This document shows positions 16,909-26,283 of a stretch of 33,088 nt of DNA, piece by piece. Position numbers and translations under genes: made by a program. Under the pieces are notes generated by a model. The model saw nothing but the letters and a program-made list of their open reading frames with translations, was not told the origin of the DNA and did no database searches. Where the stretch lies: positions 1 through 33,088 of the forward strand of contig JAUSEO010000022.1 in the NCBI GenBank assembly GCA_030651515.1. Reading direction: 5' to 3'. The DNA comes from an archaeon (GTDB lineage Archaea > Iainarchaeota > Iainarchaeia > Iainarchaeales > GW2011-AR10). Within the stretch, counting starts at the first letter, position 1; the number at the start of each line of letters is the position of its first letter.

Positions 16909-17427
16909 TCATTCAACCATGATTGAAACTTTTTTTCCAACCAAAGGGACAAGGCGCTTGATTTCAACAGTGCAGTTTTCTTTCAATTTGAACTGGTCGG
17001 CAGAGTCAAGCGGAATCACGCCATCCACATCATAAACGTACATCCCTTTTTTCCCGTCAACCACGTCAATGTAAACACCCTTGTCGGTCTTGCGGAAAGA
17101 AATGCCCTCGATTTTTTTCAGGGCCTCAAGCATTGTCGAACCATTTTTCACCTTCACCGTCAGGGGCTTTTCAAAAAGCTCCCACACGCCCTTCAGTTTT
17201 TCAAGCGCATCCTTGCGGATTTTCAAAACGTGCGTGTTGCCAATCCGCTCACGCTCAATAAGCCCCACGCCCTCCAAAACACAGACGTGCTTGAGTGTAA
17301 CGGGGACAGAAATATTCAGCTCCCTTGCAAGCCCCGAAACGTGGAATTCTTTCTGCAGGAGAAACTTTAGGATGTTTCTCCTGTTCTGGTTGCCAAGAGC
17401 GCGAAACAAGTCCAAAAAAATCACCAT
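16909..17427 (-). CDS. ArsR-type winged-HTH regulator with DUF4430-like C-terminal domain
   Basis: FRALGNQNRRNILKFLLQKEFHVSGLARELNISVPVTLKHVCVLEGVGLIERERIGNTHVLKI; then KVKNGSTMLEALKKIEGISF..GVYIDVVDGKKGMYVYDVDGVIPLDSADQFKLKENCTVEI. Confidence 0.8.
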   Translation of the reverse strand: MVIFLDLFRALGNQNRRNILKFLLQKEFHVSGLARELNISVPVTLKHVCVLEGVGLIERERIGNTHVLKIRKDALEKLKGVWELFEKPLTVKVKNGSTMLEALKKIEGISFRKTDKGVYIDVVDGKKGMYVYDVDGVIPLDSADQFKLKENCTVEIKRLVPLVGKKVSIMVE

Positions 17428-17491
17428 GAAAACAAACATTAGCCGGGAAGATAAAATCCAAAAATCATTATCCAAAATGCTAACGATTGCT

Positions 17492-17514
17492 AATACTATT
17501 GAGAAGTATTTAAG
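17492..17514. promoter_or_regulatory. inverted repeat overlapping TATA-like box in divergent promoter
   Basis: AATACT-ATTGAGA-AGTATT (17492-17510) overlapping TATTTAAG (17507-17514); direct repeat TGCTAA at 17478 and 17488. Confidence 0.45.
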
Positions 17515-17559
17515 CGCGTAGCCATTAAATATCTTTTCTGTTTGCGGGGGTTGCATTCG

Positions 17560-19125
17560 ATGAAGAAAATTTTTATTGCAGTGTTTTTTGCCATTTTTTT
17601 GCACGCGGTTTTTGCAGAAGAAATGAACGTGCAGGTGTCATTCAATTTCCCGCTTGAAGAATCACCACAGGACGCGCTTGTAAGCCTAACCGTGCCAAAT
17701 GACAGCAACGCATTTACTGCAATCACCAAAGCAGCAGAACAAGCAGGGCTTGAGCTTGAAATAACTTTTTATGGAAACGACGCATTCATTGAATGCATTG
17801 AAGAGCTCTGCACAACGCAAAACGGCAATGACTGGATGTTTTGGCTCTTCTCCGTGAACAACAGGCCTTCAGGAATTGGGGTAAGCGATTACTATGCAGA
17901 GGAAGGCGATGTTTTATCGCTTGACTATTTTGAGTGGCAGGAAAAAGACGCACTTGAATGGCTCTTTGACCGCCAAGAGGAAGACGGAAAAATTGGTGCA
18001 AATTCGTTCCAGCACGCGTTTGCATTGGCAGCGCTAAGTCTTGCAAATGACCAAAATATCACTGGGTATGAACCGGAAAAAAACAGTGCAATCCAATATC
18101 TTTTGTCCACACAGCAGGACGACGCGGGATTTGGCGATGATTTGCGGAGCGCGGTTTCAGTAATGGCTCTGCTCTCAAATGGGGAAAAACTTTCAGACTT
18201 TGAAGTAAATGGCCAGGACACGCTTGAAACAATCACCTCACACCAGCAAACAGATGGTGGCTTTAGGAGCGGGACAAACCAGTCAGACGTGGACACAACT
18301 TCCTGGGCAATTATTGCATTTGCAGAAGCAGGACAAAACTTGCCGGAAAACAACAGCAAATCGCCGATTGATTTTCTGTTATCTGCGCAGCATGAAAACG
18401 GAAGCTTTGGATACATCATCGGGGATGAGGCTGAAAGCATTGATTTCACGGAAGAAGCACTCATTGCCTTATCCGCGTCAAAGCACCAAAAAGACGCACA
18501 GGTCCAGAAAAGCATTTCCTGGCTCTCCGAAAAACAAGACCAGGACGGGTGCATTGAAGATGGTTTCCGCACTGCACTTGGAACAATTGCATTTCTGGCG
18601 TGGGACGAAAATGCTTTGGCAGACCACGCAGTTGAATGCATTGAAAGCATTCTTGACCCCATGCAAAACGGGGACGGCAGCTTCGGCAGGGGCTCAAACC
18701 CTTCAAACGCCATGGACACCGGAATCGCAGTGATTGCGCTTAGCGGAAAAATTTTCCCGCTCAGCGTTTCAGATGACGGGGATGAAAATGGTTCAGGCGA
18801 CGGCAACTTTGGATTCCGCTCAATTGCCAAGTTCACTGCACGGATAAAAAACGAGTCAAACGTAAGCGCGCAAAACGTGAACATTGCCCTTGACGGCGTT
18901 CCACGAGAGTGGATAATCGACGAAGAAAGCACCCTGCACTTCGACGAAATAAAAACAGGCGAAACCGTTGAAGCAGAAATATTTGTGCGGATGCTTGAAG
19001 CAGGAGAGTACACGGTTTTGGCAATCGTTTCAACCGACACTGCCGCAAAAGACTTTGAGTCAAACAACGTCCACGCCAAAGTCGAAGAAGCATTGCTTAG
19101 CGTTGGCTTGTTTGTCGGCGGGTGA
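17560..19125 (+). CDS. secreted DUF4430-like + prenyltransferase/squalene-oxidase-type alpha-toroid protein with C-terminal CARDB-like domain
   Basis: Signal peptide MKKIFIAVFFAIFLHAVFA; GNDWMFWLFSVNNRPSGIGVSDYYAEEGDVLSLDYF; repeats QEEDGKIG, QQDDAGFG, QQTDGGFRSG, QHENGSFG, QDQDGCIED, QNGDGSFGRG. Confidence 0.85.
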   Translation: MKKIFIAVFFAIFLHAVFAEEMNVQVSFNFPLEESPQDALVSLTVPNDSNAFTAITKAAEQAGLELEITFYGNDAFIECIEELCTTQNGNDWMFWLFSVNNRPSGIGVSDYYAEEGDVLSLDYFEWQEKDALEWLFDRQEEDGKIGANSFQHAFALAALSLANDQNITGYEPEKNSAIQYLLSTQQDDAGFGDDLRSAVSVMALLSNGEKLSDFEVNGQDTLETITSHQQTDGGFRSGTNQSDVDTTSWAIIAFAEAGQNLPENNSKSPIDFLLSAQHENGSFGYIIGDEAESIDFTEEALIALSASKHQKDAQVQKSISWLSEKQDQDGCIEDGFRTALGTIAFLAWDENALADHAVECIESILDPMQNGDGSFGRGSNPSNAMDTGIAVIALSGKIFPLSVSDDGDENGSGDGNFGFRSIAKFTARIKNESNVSAQNVNIALDGVPREWIIDEESTLHFDEIKTGETVEAEIFVRMLEAGEYTVLAIVSTDTAAKDFESNNVHAKVEEALLSVGLFVGG

Positions 19126-19131
19126 AACAAA

Positions 19132-19644
19132 TTGGGCAAAAAAAGGCTTGCGTTTGTTGCATTAACAATTACCCTGATTTTTGGAATTGCGTGGTTTTTT
19201 GGTTTTAACAGCACAGGCTTTGTAGCTTTGCCTACTGCACAAAACACGCCAAATGAGCCAGCAGAGCAAAGCACGAGCACAGGACAAAAAGCAAACGCAG
19301 AAAACACAATCACGAGCGTGCGAAGCGTGTCAGCAGGTTTGTCGCTTGAAGAAGTCAGGCCAACAGAGCTTGACGCAACAATTTCTGAAGGAAAAACTGT
19401 TGCGTGCCCGCAAACAGGGGAAATCACGATTAAGGTAAAAAACACGGGGAAAAACACTGCAGAGAGGCTGAAAAGCTTTTTTCAGGAGTTTGCGGTTAAA
19501 GAGTGCGAAAATTGTAGCGCAAAACAGATTGCGCCAAGAGAAGAAATAAGCGTGAAAGTGACAGGCTGCGCGGAGCAAGATTCAACGCCGTTTGCGCAGT
19601 TCTGGGCGCTTAACGCCGAGAAAAAAACGGTTTTTTTAGATTAG
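19132..19644 (+). CDS. membrane-anchored extracytoplasmic protein, unknown function
   Basis: TTG start; N-terminal TM, Thr/Ala-rich linker, beta-rich ITIKVKNTGKNTAE domain; 6 nt downstream of 17560..19125. Confidence 0.65.
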   Translation: MGKKRLAFVALTITLIFGIAWFFGFNSTGFVALPTAQNTPNEPAEQSTSTGQKANAENTITSVRSVSAGLSLEEVRPTELDATISEGKTVACPQTGEITIKVKNTGKNTAERLKSFFQEFAVKECENCSAKQIAPREEISVKVTGCAEQDSTPFAQFWALNAEKKTVFLD

Positions 19645-20417
19645 AGTTTTTGTTTTCCGGCTTTTTTCACTGCCGCACAGATTTTTGAAAGGACCTTTGT
19701 TGCCTTGTCAAAACTGCCGGAAGTTTCCTCCGCGGCAGTGCCGACATGCACAATGTCCGCGCCTGCGGCAATGGTTTCAAACGCGAATTTTTCATCCCGC
19801 ACCCCGCCAGCAACAACCAGTGGAATGTCAATCATTTTTTTGGTCGCAGAAACCATTTCCCTTGGCGCAGGCGATGACGCCCCGCCGCCGCTTTCAAGGA
19901 TAACCATTTTTGAGCCCATGAACTGCCCTCCAAGGGCAGTAATAGCCGCCAAGTAAGGCAGGTCACGTGGAATCAATTGCACGCGCCCAACCCAGCCGAC
20001 AGCGCGACCGGGCTCGACGACAACGTACGAAGTCGGAATGACTTCAAGGCCCATCCGCTTCACGGGCATCGCGGCTGCAATCTGCGCACCCGAAATGTAA
20101 TACGGGTCGTTTGAGTTAAGCAGCGACATGAAGTAAACCGCGTCAGCGTGCTTTGAAATGCTTGCAATGTTCCCCGGAAAAAGTATGACGTCAAGGGAAG
20201 AACTCTCTTTCAGCGCAAGGACGGTTTTGTCAAGCAACTCGCCTTGTGCGCCGACGCTCCCGCCAACACAGATAAAATCAACCCCGGCTTCCTCTGCTGC
20301 CCTACCGAGCTTTCCAGCATCCTCTATTGACTGGTTAGGAGGGTCAACGACCAGGAAAGCCAGGCCACCATCTTCAGAAATCCTCTTCAAAACCTCGCCG
20401 TAAACCCTTGTTTTCAT
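19641..20417 (-). CDS. geranylgeranylglyceryl phosphate synthase
   Basis: LAFLVVDPPNQS..GVDFICVGGSVGAQGELLD..VILFPGN..ADAVYFMSLLNSNDPYYISGAQ..YLESG-like ILESGGGASSP, PLVVAGGVRDEKFA. Confidence 0.93.
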   Translation of the reverse strand: MKTRVYGEVLKRISEDGGLAFLVVDPPNQSIEDAGKLGRAAEEAGVDFICVGGSVGAQGELLDKTVLALKESSSLDVILFPGNIASISKHADAVYFMSLLNSNDPYYISGAQIAAAMPVKRMGLEVIPTSYVVVEPGRAVGWVGRVQLIPRDLPYLAAITALGGQFMGSKMVILESGGGASSPAPREMVSATKKMIDIPLVVAGGVRDEKFAFETIAAGADIVHVGTAAEETSGSFDKATKVLSKICAAVKKAGKQKL

Positions 20418-20604
20418 CCAAAACTACCCACTAATGTTTGCTCCAATCAAATAAAAAGGCTTGCATTTTTAGCACTGTTTTAGTTAAATACAAAATACAG
20501 CAGTCAGCCTAAAAAAATGGTTATGCGTTTTTCTGATTAAAGGAGTTGTGTGACAGCAACATATTTATTGTTTTTTTGACTAAATCCTTGTGGCTGTTTT
20601 TTTT

Positions 20605-21411
20605 ATGGAATGGAAAGATCTCGACAAAGACTCGCTGGTTGAAAGGATTTCTAAAGAAAGCCAAAAAGAAAAAACAGAAATAGAGAAAAGGGTTCATGAA
20701 AAAAAAGAAAAATTTGCAGGCCTCTTGACTGACCAGGGAGCGGCATTCATGGTTGCAAAAGAGCTTGGGCTTGAAATCGGAGCTGAAAAAACTACACTCC
20801 ACAGGCTCACACCCGGAATGCACGGCGTGTCAATCGAAGGAAAAATCGTGCACGTTTTCCCCCCAAAAAAATTCGACAAAAACGGGAAAAGCGGCGTACT
20901 GCAAAACATCGTAATCGGGGATGACACTGAGCAGACACGGCTCACAATCTGGAACGAGCACGTGAAACAATTTGAGGAGCAAAGAATCGAGAGAAACGAC
21001 TTCATCGAACTCAAAAACTGCAGTGTTTCCAGTTTCAATGAAAAAAAACAGTTAAGCCTCGGATTCAACGGGACAATAAGGGTGCTGAAAAAAAACCCGG
21101 GTGAAAAAAAATTGCTTGCAGGCCTTTCAGCCGGGCAGAACAGCGTGGACGTGGAATGCACGCTTGAGCGGGTTTTTGAGGAAAAAACCTTTACAAATGC
21201 AAGGGGCGAGGGAAAACTCCTCGCGTTTTTGGTCAAAGACGATTCATTAATCATGCGCGCGGTTGCCTGGAACGAGGCAATAAACGAAATCAAAAAAGCA
21301 AGCGTGGGGTCAAAACTAAAAATTGAAGGCGCTTATACCAAGCAATCCCTCAACGGCGTGGAACTAAACCTGGGGAACACTGCACGCGTAATCGTGGAAC
21401 CGCTTGCTTGA
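20605..21411 (+). CDS. replication protein A-like OB-fold protein
   Basis: Two OB-fold segments: VSIEGKIVHVFPPKKF..TRLTIWNEHV and VDVECTLERVFEEKTF..IMRAVAWNEAI. Confidence 0.85.
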   Translation: MEWKDLDKDSLVERISKESQKEKTEIEKRVHEKKEKFAGLLTDQGAAFMVAKELGLEIGAEKTTLHRLTPGMHGVSIEGKIVHVFPPKKFDKNGKSGVLQNIVIGDDTEQTRLTIWNEHVKQFEEQRIERNDFIELKNCSVSSFNEKKQLSLGFNGTIRVLKKNPGEKKLLAGLSAGQNSVDVECTLERVFEEKTFTNARGEGKLLAFLVKDDSLIMRAVAWNEAINEIKKASVGSKLKIEGAYTKQSLNGVELNLGNTARVIVEPLA

Positions 21412-21458
21412 AACTCTATTTTTTCAGCACCTTTATTTCCTTAAAGCCAATGCAAGAT

Positions 21459-21827
21459 TTAATTTCGATTTAAAAATTCCGGCCTGGACAAATAAATAAT
21501 AACTATTCCGACAAATTGCGTGACAAACTCAAAAACAAGAATGCTTGGGAAAAGGAAAGTGGCCAAATAACCCATTTGCACAAGCATTGTTACAGTCCAA
21601 CCCCATTTTTTCCTCAACAAGAAACCGAAAAAACTTACAACCCCGGCATACAAAAGCAAATCCCCAATGAAGCCAAAAGACAGAAAACGCCGAAGTGTAA
21701 ACTCAATTAAAATAGAAACAGACAGCAAAGCAAGTGAAATTAGCCAGAACACCTTTGAAGAAAACACAACATAATAATGATTTGCAGATTTAAAAATCCC
21801 ATCCATGTAAAGCCTATTTTTGTTCAA
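21459..21827 (-). CDS. hypothetical multi-pass membrane protein
   Basis: Several hydrophobic segments; overlaps the 3' end of the CcdA-like gene by 14 nt. Confidence 0.6.
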   Translation of the reverse strand: MNKNRLYMDGIFKSANHYYVVFSSKVFWLISLALLSVSILIEFTLRRFLSFGFIGDLLLYAGVVSFFGFLLRKKWGWTVTMLVQMGYLATFLFPSILVFEFVTQFVGIVIIYLSRPEFLNRN

Positions 21828-22545
21828 GCTCTTTGAAACTTACCCCGGAAATGTAGGACAAAAATGCCGGAACAATCGGCAACACGCATGGGGAAAAAAA
21901 CGAGAGGATTCCTGCGGCAAACGCGACCACGAACGTTGGGTCAGAGCCTGCAAGGATTTCTTCAAGCCCAAGCCCCTGGACAAGGAAAAAACTCGAGATT
22001 CTTGAAAGGTTGCCAGTGAAAACCAGGACGCCAAGGAGTATGAGCAAAACTCCTGCAATTGCGTTGAAGAGGGGGAGTTTGTCTGAAAACCTTTCAATGA
22101 AGCCCGTAGCGCGGGAAATGAAAAGCCCCGCAATGAGAAAAGGCACGCCAAGGCCAAGCGAGTAAGAAAACAATAGCCAGAATGCGCTCCCGGGGTTTGT
22201 AGCTGCAAGAGTCAGAATCGCTCCAAGGATTGCACCTACGCAAGGGCTCCAACCGGCAGCAAAAGTCGCGCCAAAAACAAAAGAAGTCACGTAACTTACA
22301 GAAAAAGCCTTTGCCTTTAACTTGTGCCCGCGGTCAAGAAACGGGACTTTTAGAAGGCCAACAAGGTACAAGCCAAACAGGATTATTATTGCCCCGCCAA
22401 TGTAGGAAACCCACTGGCGCAAGTCATAGGAAATGCCTGAAAAAACAGTGCTCAAAAGGACTCCAAGCAGGGAAAAAACTGTTGCAAAACCCAGCACGAA
22501 AAAAACCGTGTTGAGAAAAATACGCAAACGCACGCCTGGGCCCAT
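21814..22545 (-). CDS. ccdA: CcdA/DsbD-type transmembrane thiol-disulfide interchange protein
   Basis: AFAAGILSFFSPCVLPIVPAFLSYISG; FGATFAAGWSPCVGAILGAILTLA; note the ORF order in the given translation reads these C-/N-terminal segments within one multi-TM protein. Confidence 0.88.
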   Translation of the reverse strand: MGPGVRLRIFLNTVFFVLGFATVFSLLGVLLSTVFSGISYDLRQWVSYIGGAIIILFGLYLVGLLKVPFLDRGHKLKAKAFSVSYVTSFVFGATFAAGWSPCVGAILGAILTLAATNPGSAFWLLFSYSLGLGVPFLIAGLFISRATGFIERFSDKLPLFNAIAGVLLILLGVLVFTGNLSRISSFFLVQGLGLEEILAGSDPTFVVAFAAGILSFFSPCVLPIVPAFLSYISGVSFKELEQK

Positions 22546-22616
22546 AAAGCTACCTTTTTAATTTAATTGAAAAGAACGTATTTAAAACTTGGTTTAAATC
22601 CTGAAAGTGAAAAAAA

Positions 22617-23546
22617 ATGCAGCCACGCGTTTACAAAAAAGATTTTTTTGACGCAGGGCAAGGGCACGAACTCTACTTTGAGTTATACGGCAACCCAAAA
22701 GGCACTCCAGTCGTATTTCTTCACGGAGGGCCTGGTGCAGGGTTCTCTAAAAAAGATTACAGGTTCTTTGATCCACGCAAATTCAACGTCTTGTTTTTTG
22801 ACCAGCGCGGGGCAGGAAAAAGCAAAACAGCCGACCCGCTTTCATCAAACACGACAAAGCATTTGATTGAAGACACGAAAAAACTCATGCAGCACGTGGG
22901 TTTTGACAAAGCAATCGTCTTTGGCGGTTCGTGGGGAAGCTGCCTCTCAATGCTCTTTGCAATCAGGCACATGGACATGGTTTTGGGATTAGTGCTGAGG
23001 GGAATTTATTTGGCAGACCGCACTGCACGCGAGCACTTTTACCTGGGCGGGATAAAAAACTTTTACCCCGCCGAATTTGAAAAATTCATTTCACTTGTCC
23101 CAAAAAAGCACAGGAAAAGCCCGGAAAAATATTATTGCCAAAAAATACTCCACGGCAACAAAAAGGAACAGAAAAAATTCCTTGACGAGTGGGTGAGGAT
23201 AGAGCTATCCCTCCTGCACCTTGCGCCAAACCAAAAAGAAATTGGAAAAGAAATGGCGGGAAAATTGCACAGGCGGTTTGCACTCATTGAATGCCATTTC
23301 CTTTCACGCAACTGTTTTTTGCCATACGATTACGTAATCAAAAACGTGCACAAATTCTCGCACCTGCCGGTTTCAATCGTGCATGGGCGCTATGACATGG
23401 TCTGCCCGCCAGTATCCGCACTTGAGTTGCACCAAAAACTACCAAAGTCGAGGCTCTTTTTCACCATTGCTGGGCACGCGGGGCACGACGAGGAAAACGA
23501 AAAAAAACTCATTGAAGAAGTAAACCGCCTGCGAAAGATTGTCTGA
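22617..23546 (+). CDS. alpha/beta hydrolase, proline iminopeptidase-like
   Basis: VVFLHGGPGAGFS, FFDQRGAGKS, VFGGSWGSCLSMLFA nucleophile elbow, VHGRYDMVCP, AGHAGH. Confidence 0.92.
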   Translation: MQPRVYKKDFFDAGQGHELYFELYGNPKGTPVVFLHGGPGAGFSKKDYRFFDPRKFNVLFFDQRGAGKSKTADPLSSNTTKHLIEDTKKLMQHVGFDKAIVFGGSWGSCLSMLFAIRHMDMVLGLVLRGIYLADRTAREHFYLGGIKNFYPAEFEKFISLVPKKHRKSPEKYYCQKILHGNKKEQKKFLDEWVRIELSLLHLAPNQKEIGKEMAGKLHRRFALIECHFLSRNCFLPYDYVIKNVHKFSHLPVSIVHGRYDMVCPPVSALELHQKLPKSRLFFTIAGHAGHDEENEKKLIEEVNRLRKIV

Positions 23547-23691
23547 AAAATAAAATAATGGCACCGGCAACCCACTCAAAGAGAATTTATAAACACCTGA
23601 ACAGTTGTTGTTTTAGGCAGGCATTCAAGGAAAAGCCACTCCACCCAAGAGGGTTTTTTTCAAACAGGTGCACTGCGGGAGCGTGTATTTT

Positions 23692-24639
23692 ATGGGAAAA
23701 GAAATAAAGGAAATATCTGATTTGCCTGGAATAGGCGCTGAAAGCGCGAAAAAACTGAAAGACTCAGGCTATAAGACGCTTGAAAGCATTGCTGTTTCTT
23801 CCCCAATCGAACTGACAGAGATTGCGGGCCTTGGCGACACCACGGCAGAAAAGGCAATCAAGGCAGCGCGCGACGCACTCGAAATGGGCTTTGAACCAGC
23901 ATTCATCCTGGCGGAAAAAAGAAAACTGGTTGAAAGGATTTCAACCGGCAGCAAAGAACTGGACTCCCTGATTGGGGGCGGGGTTGAAACCGGAAGCATT
24001 ACCGAGGTCTACGGAAAATATGCTTCGGGAAAAAGCCAATGGTGCTTTCAGTTGTGCGTAATGACACAGCTTCCAAAAGACAAGGGCGGGCTTGAAGGGG
24101 GAGTGCTGTACATTGATTCGGAGAACAGCTTCAGGCCAGAACGCGTGATTCAGGTGGCAAAGTTCATTGGAGTTGACCCTGAAGAAATACTGAAAAATAT
24201 TTACGTTGCACGCGCTTATAACGCAGACCACCAAATGCTTTTGGCAGAAAAATCAACAGAAATGATAAAGGAAAAAAGCATAAAACTTTTAATAGTTGAT
24301 TCACTCACAGCACAATTCCGGTCAGAATACCTGGGGCGGGGGATGCTTGCAGACCGCCAGCAAAAACTAAACAAGCACATGCGCGTACTACAGCGCCTGG
24401 CAGAGCTCAGCAATGTGGCAGTGCTTGTCACAAACCAGGTAATGGAAAACCCGGGGATTCTTTTTGGAGACCCCACCACGCCAATCGGGGGCAACATAGT
24501 GGGGCATTCGAGCAAAACCCGCCTGTATTTGCGGAAAAGCAAGGAAGACAAGCGCGTTGCAAAACTCGTGGACTCACCTTCATTGCCGGACGGGGAAGCA
24601 CTTTACAGGATAACAGAGAACGGGATAGAGGACTCGTAA
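23692..24639 (+). CDS. radA: DNA repair and recombination protein RadA
   Basis: HhH domain LPGIGAESAKKL; Walker A YGKYASGKSQ; LLIVDSLTAQFRSEYLGRGMLADRQQKLNKHM; VLVTNQV. Confidence 0.97.
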   Translation: MGKEIKEISDLPGIGAESAKKLKDSGYKTLESIAVSSPIELTEIAGLGDTTAEKAIKAARDALEMGFEPAFILAEKRKLVERISTGSKELDSLIGGGVETGSITEVYGKYASGKSQWCFQLCVMTQLPKDKGGLEGGVLYIDSENSFRPERVIQVAKFIGVDPEEILKNIYVARAYNADHQMLLAEKSTEMIKEKSIKLLIVDSLTAQFRSEYLGRGMLADRQQKLNKHMRVLQRLAELSNVAVLVTNQVMENPGILFGDPTTPIGGNIVGHSSKTRLYLRKSKEDKRVAKLVDSPSLPDGEALYRITENGIEDS

Positions 24640-24651
24640 ATCCAAAATTGA

Positions 24652-24678
24652 TGTTTGCAGGCTAAATACCTGCAAACA
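24652..24678. terminator. perfect 10-bp hairpin downstream of radA
   Basis: TGTTTGCAGG-CTAAATA-CCTGCAAACA followed by AAAAACTTTT. Confidence 0.5.
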
Positions 24679-24801
24679 AAAACTTTTAAAAAAATAAAAA
24701 CACTACTTTTAATGTGAAAAAAATGGTTTGGGAAAGAGTTTTTGAAGTAATAGTTAACATTTAAAACTAGTACATGGCAAATATTAATTGGGAAAAAATA
24801 A

Positions 24802-25362
24802 ATGGCACTTGACATAGTTTTAATCGTCATAATTGCGCTAATACTTATCTTTCTTGGCTGGTTAGTGATTACCTACAACGGTTTTATCCAGGGCAAAAAC
24901 AGGATACAGGAAGCCTGGAGCCAGATAGAAGTGCAAATGAAAAGAAGGTTTGACCTCGTGCCAAACCTTGTAGAGACTGTCAAGGGCTATGCCAGACACG
25001 AAAAAGGGACTTTTGAAATGGTCACCAAAGCGCGCAGTGCAATGCTTGAAGCAAAAACAGTCGGGGAATCAGCACGGGCAGAGAACATGCTTACAGGCGC
25101 ACTCAAATCATTGTTTGCAGTTGCAGAAGCATATCCTGACCTCAAGGCAAACCAGAACTTTTTGATGCTGCAGGAAGAACTCTCAGGAATAGAGTCAAAA
25201 ATCGCTTACGCAAGGCAATTCTACAACGGCGAAGTGCTCAAATACAACAACCTAGTGGAATTCTTCCCGTCAAACATTTTTGCAGGCATGTTCAGGTTTG
25301 AGAGAAAAGAATTCTTTGACGCAGAAGACATCGCTTCACAGCCAGTGAAAGTAAGCTTCTGA
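24802..25362 (+). CDS. LemA family protein
   Basis: YNGFIQGKNRIQEAWSQIEVQMKRRFDLVPNLVETVKGYARHEKGTFEMVTKAR. Confidence 0.95.
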   Translation: MALDIVLIVIIALILIFLGWLVITYNGFIQGKNRIQEAWSQIEVQMKRRFDLVPNLVETVKGYARHEKGTFEMVTKARSAMLEAKTVGESARAENMLTGALKSLFAVAEAYPDLKANQNFLMLQEELSGIESKIAYARQFYNGEVLKYNNLVEFFPSNIFAGMFRFERKEFFDAEDIASQPVKVSF

Positions 25363-25392
25363 TAACTTAGAGCGGCTGTTCGGTGGCAGTTC

Positions 25393-26283
25393 ATGTATGA
25401 AGAGATAAGTAAAAACAAGCGTAACTCTTTTCTGCTCATAGCGGCGTTTGTCGTCTTCATCATTTTCCTCGGGTTTGTATTCGGGGAAATAATTTACCCC
25501 GGCTTTGGGATACCAGGGCTTTTCATTGCATTTGTAATAGCAATTCTCTTCGCGTTTTTTGGTTACTACTTTTCAGACAAGATAGTCTTGTCAATCAGCC
25601 ACGCACGCGAAGTCCAGAAAGGGGAATACCCATACCTATTCAACCTGATTGAAGGGCTTGCCATGGCTGCAGGCATCCCAAAACCCAAAGCATACGTGAT
25701 TGACGACACTGCGCTAAACGCTTTTGCAACAGGCCGCGACCCGGAACACTCAGTCATTGTAGTCACCACAGGCATAATGAACAAACTGAAAAGGGAAGAA
25801 CTTGAAGGGGTCATTGCGCACGAAATGAGCCACATCAAAAACTATGACATCAGAATGATGACACTTGCAGTGGTTTTTGTAGGAGTAGTGGCGCTTTTAA
25901 GTGACATGATGCTAAGAAGCATGCTCTGGGGGCGCCATGACAACCGTGGAAAAGGCAGCATTGGAATTGTTTTGCTTGTAGTCGGGATACTCTTGGCTAT
26001 TCTTGCCCCAATCATTGCAACGCTTTTGAAGCTTGCTGTTTCAAGGGAACGCGAGTACCTCGCTGATGCAAGTGGCGCAATGCTTACAAGAAACCCCGGC
26101 GGGCTTGCCTCCGCACTTGAAAAAATATCAGCCGACAAGGAACCGCTTGAAGCCGCAAACAAGGCAACCGCACATTTGTACATCTCAAACCCCCTCAAGG
26201 AAAACAACAAGGGCTGGTTTGACGGAATGTTCTCAACCCACCCCCCAGTCGAAAAACGGATTGCACGACTAAGGGAAATGTGA
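25393..26283 (+). CDS. htpX: HtpX-like M48 zinc metalloprotease
   Basis: GVIAHEMSHIKNYDIRMMTLA; TMs; SREREYLADASGA; FSTHPPVEKRIARL. Confidence 0.95.
   Translation: MYEEISKNKRNSFLLIAAFVVFIIFLGFVFGEIIYPGFGIPGLFIAFVIAILFAFFGYYFSDKIVLSISHAREVQKGEYPYLFNLIEGLAMAAGIPKPKAYVIDDTALNAFATGRDPEHSVIVVTTGIMNKLKREELEGVIAHEMSHIKNYDIRMMTLAVVFVGVVALLSDMMLRSMLWGRHDNRGKGSIGIVLLVVGILLAILAPIIATLLKLAVSREREYLADASGAMLTRNPGGLASALEKISADKEPLEAANKATAHLYISNPLKENNKGWFDGMFSTHPPVEKRIARLREM

Noticed and set aside
17925-19457. 510-aa minus-strand ORF antisense to the secreted toroid protein
   Set aside because: Ser/Ala/Pro-rich shadow translation of a strongly biased coding strand; the plus-strand product has a signal peptide and clear repeats.
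23692-24639. Possible intein in RadA
   Set aside because: The RadA ORF is 316-323 aa with uninterrupted conserved motifs.
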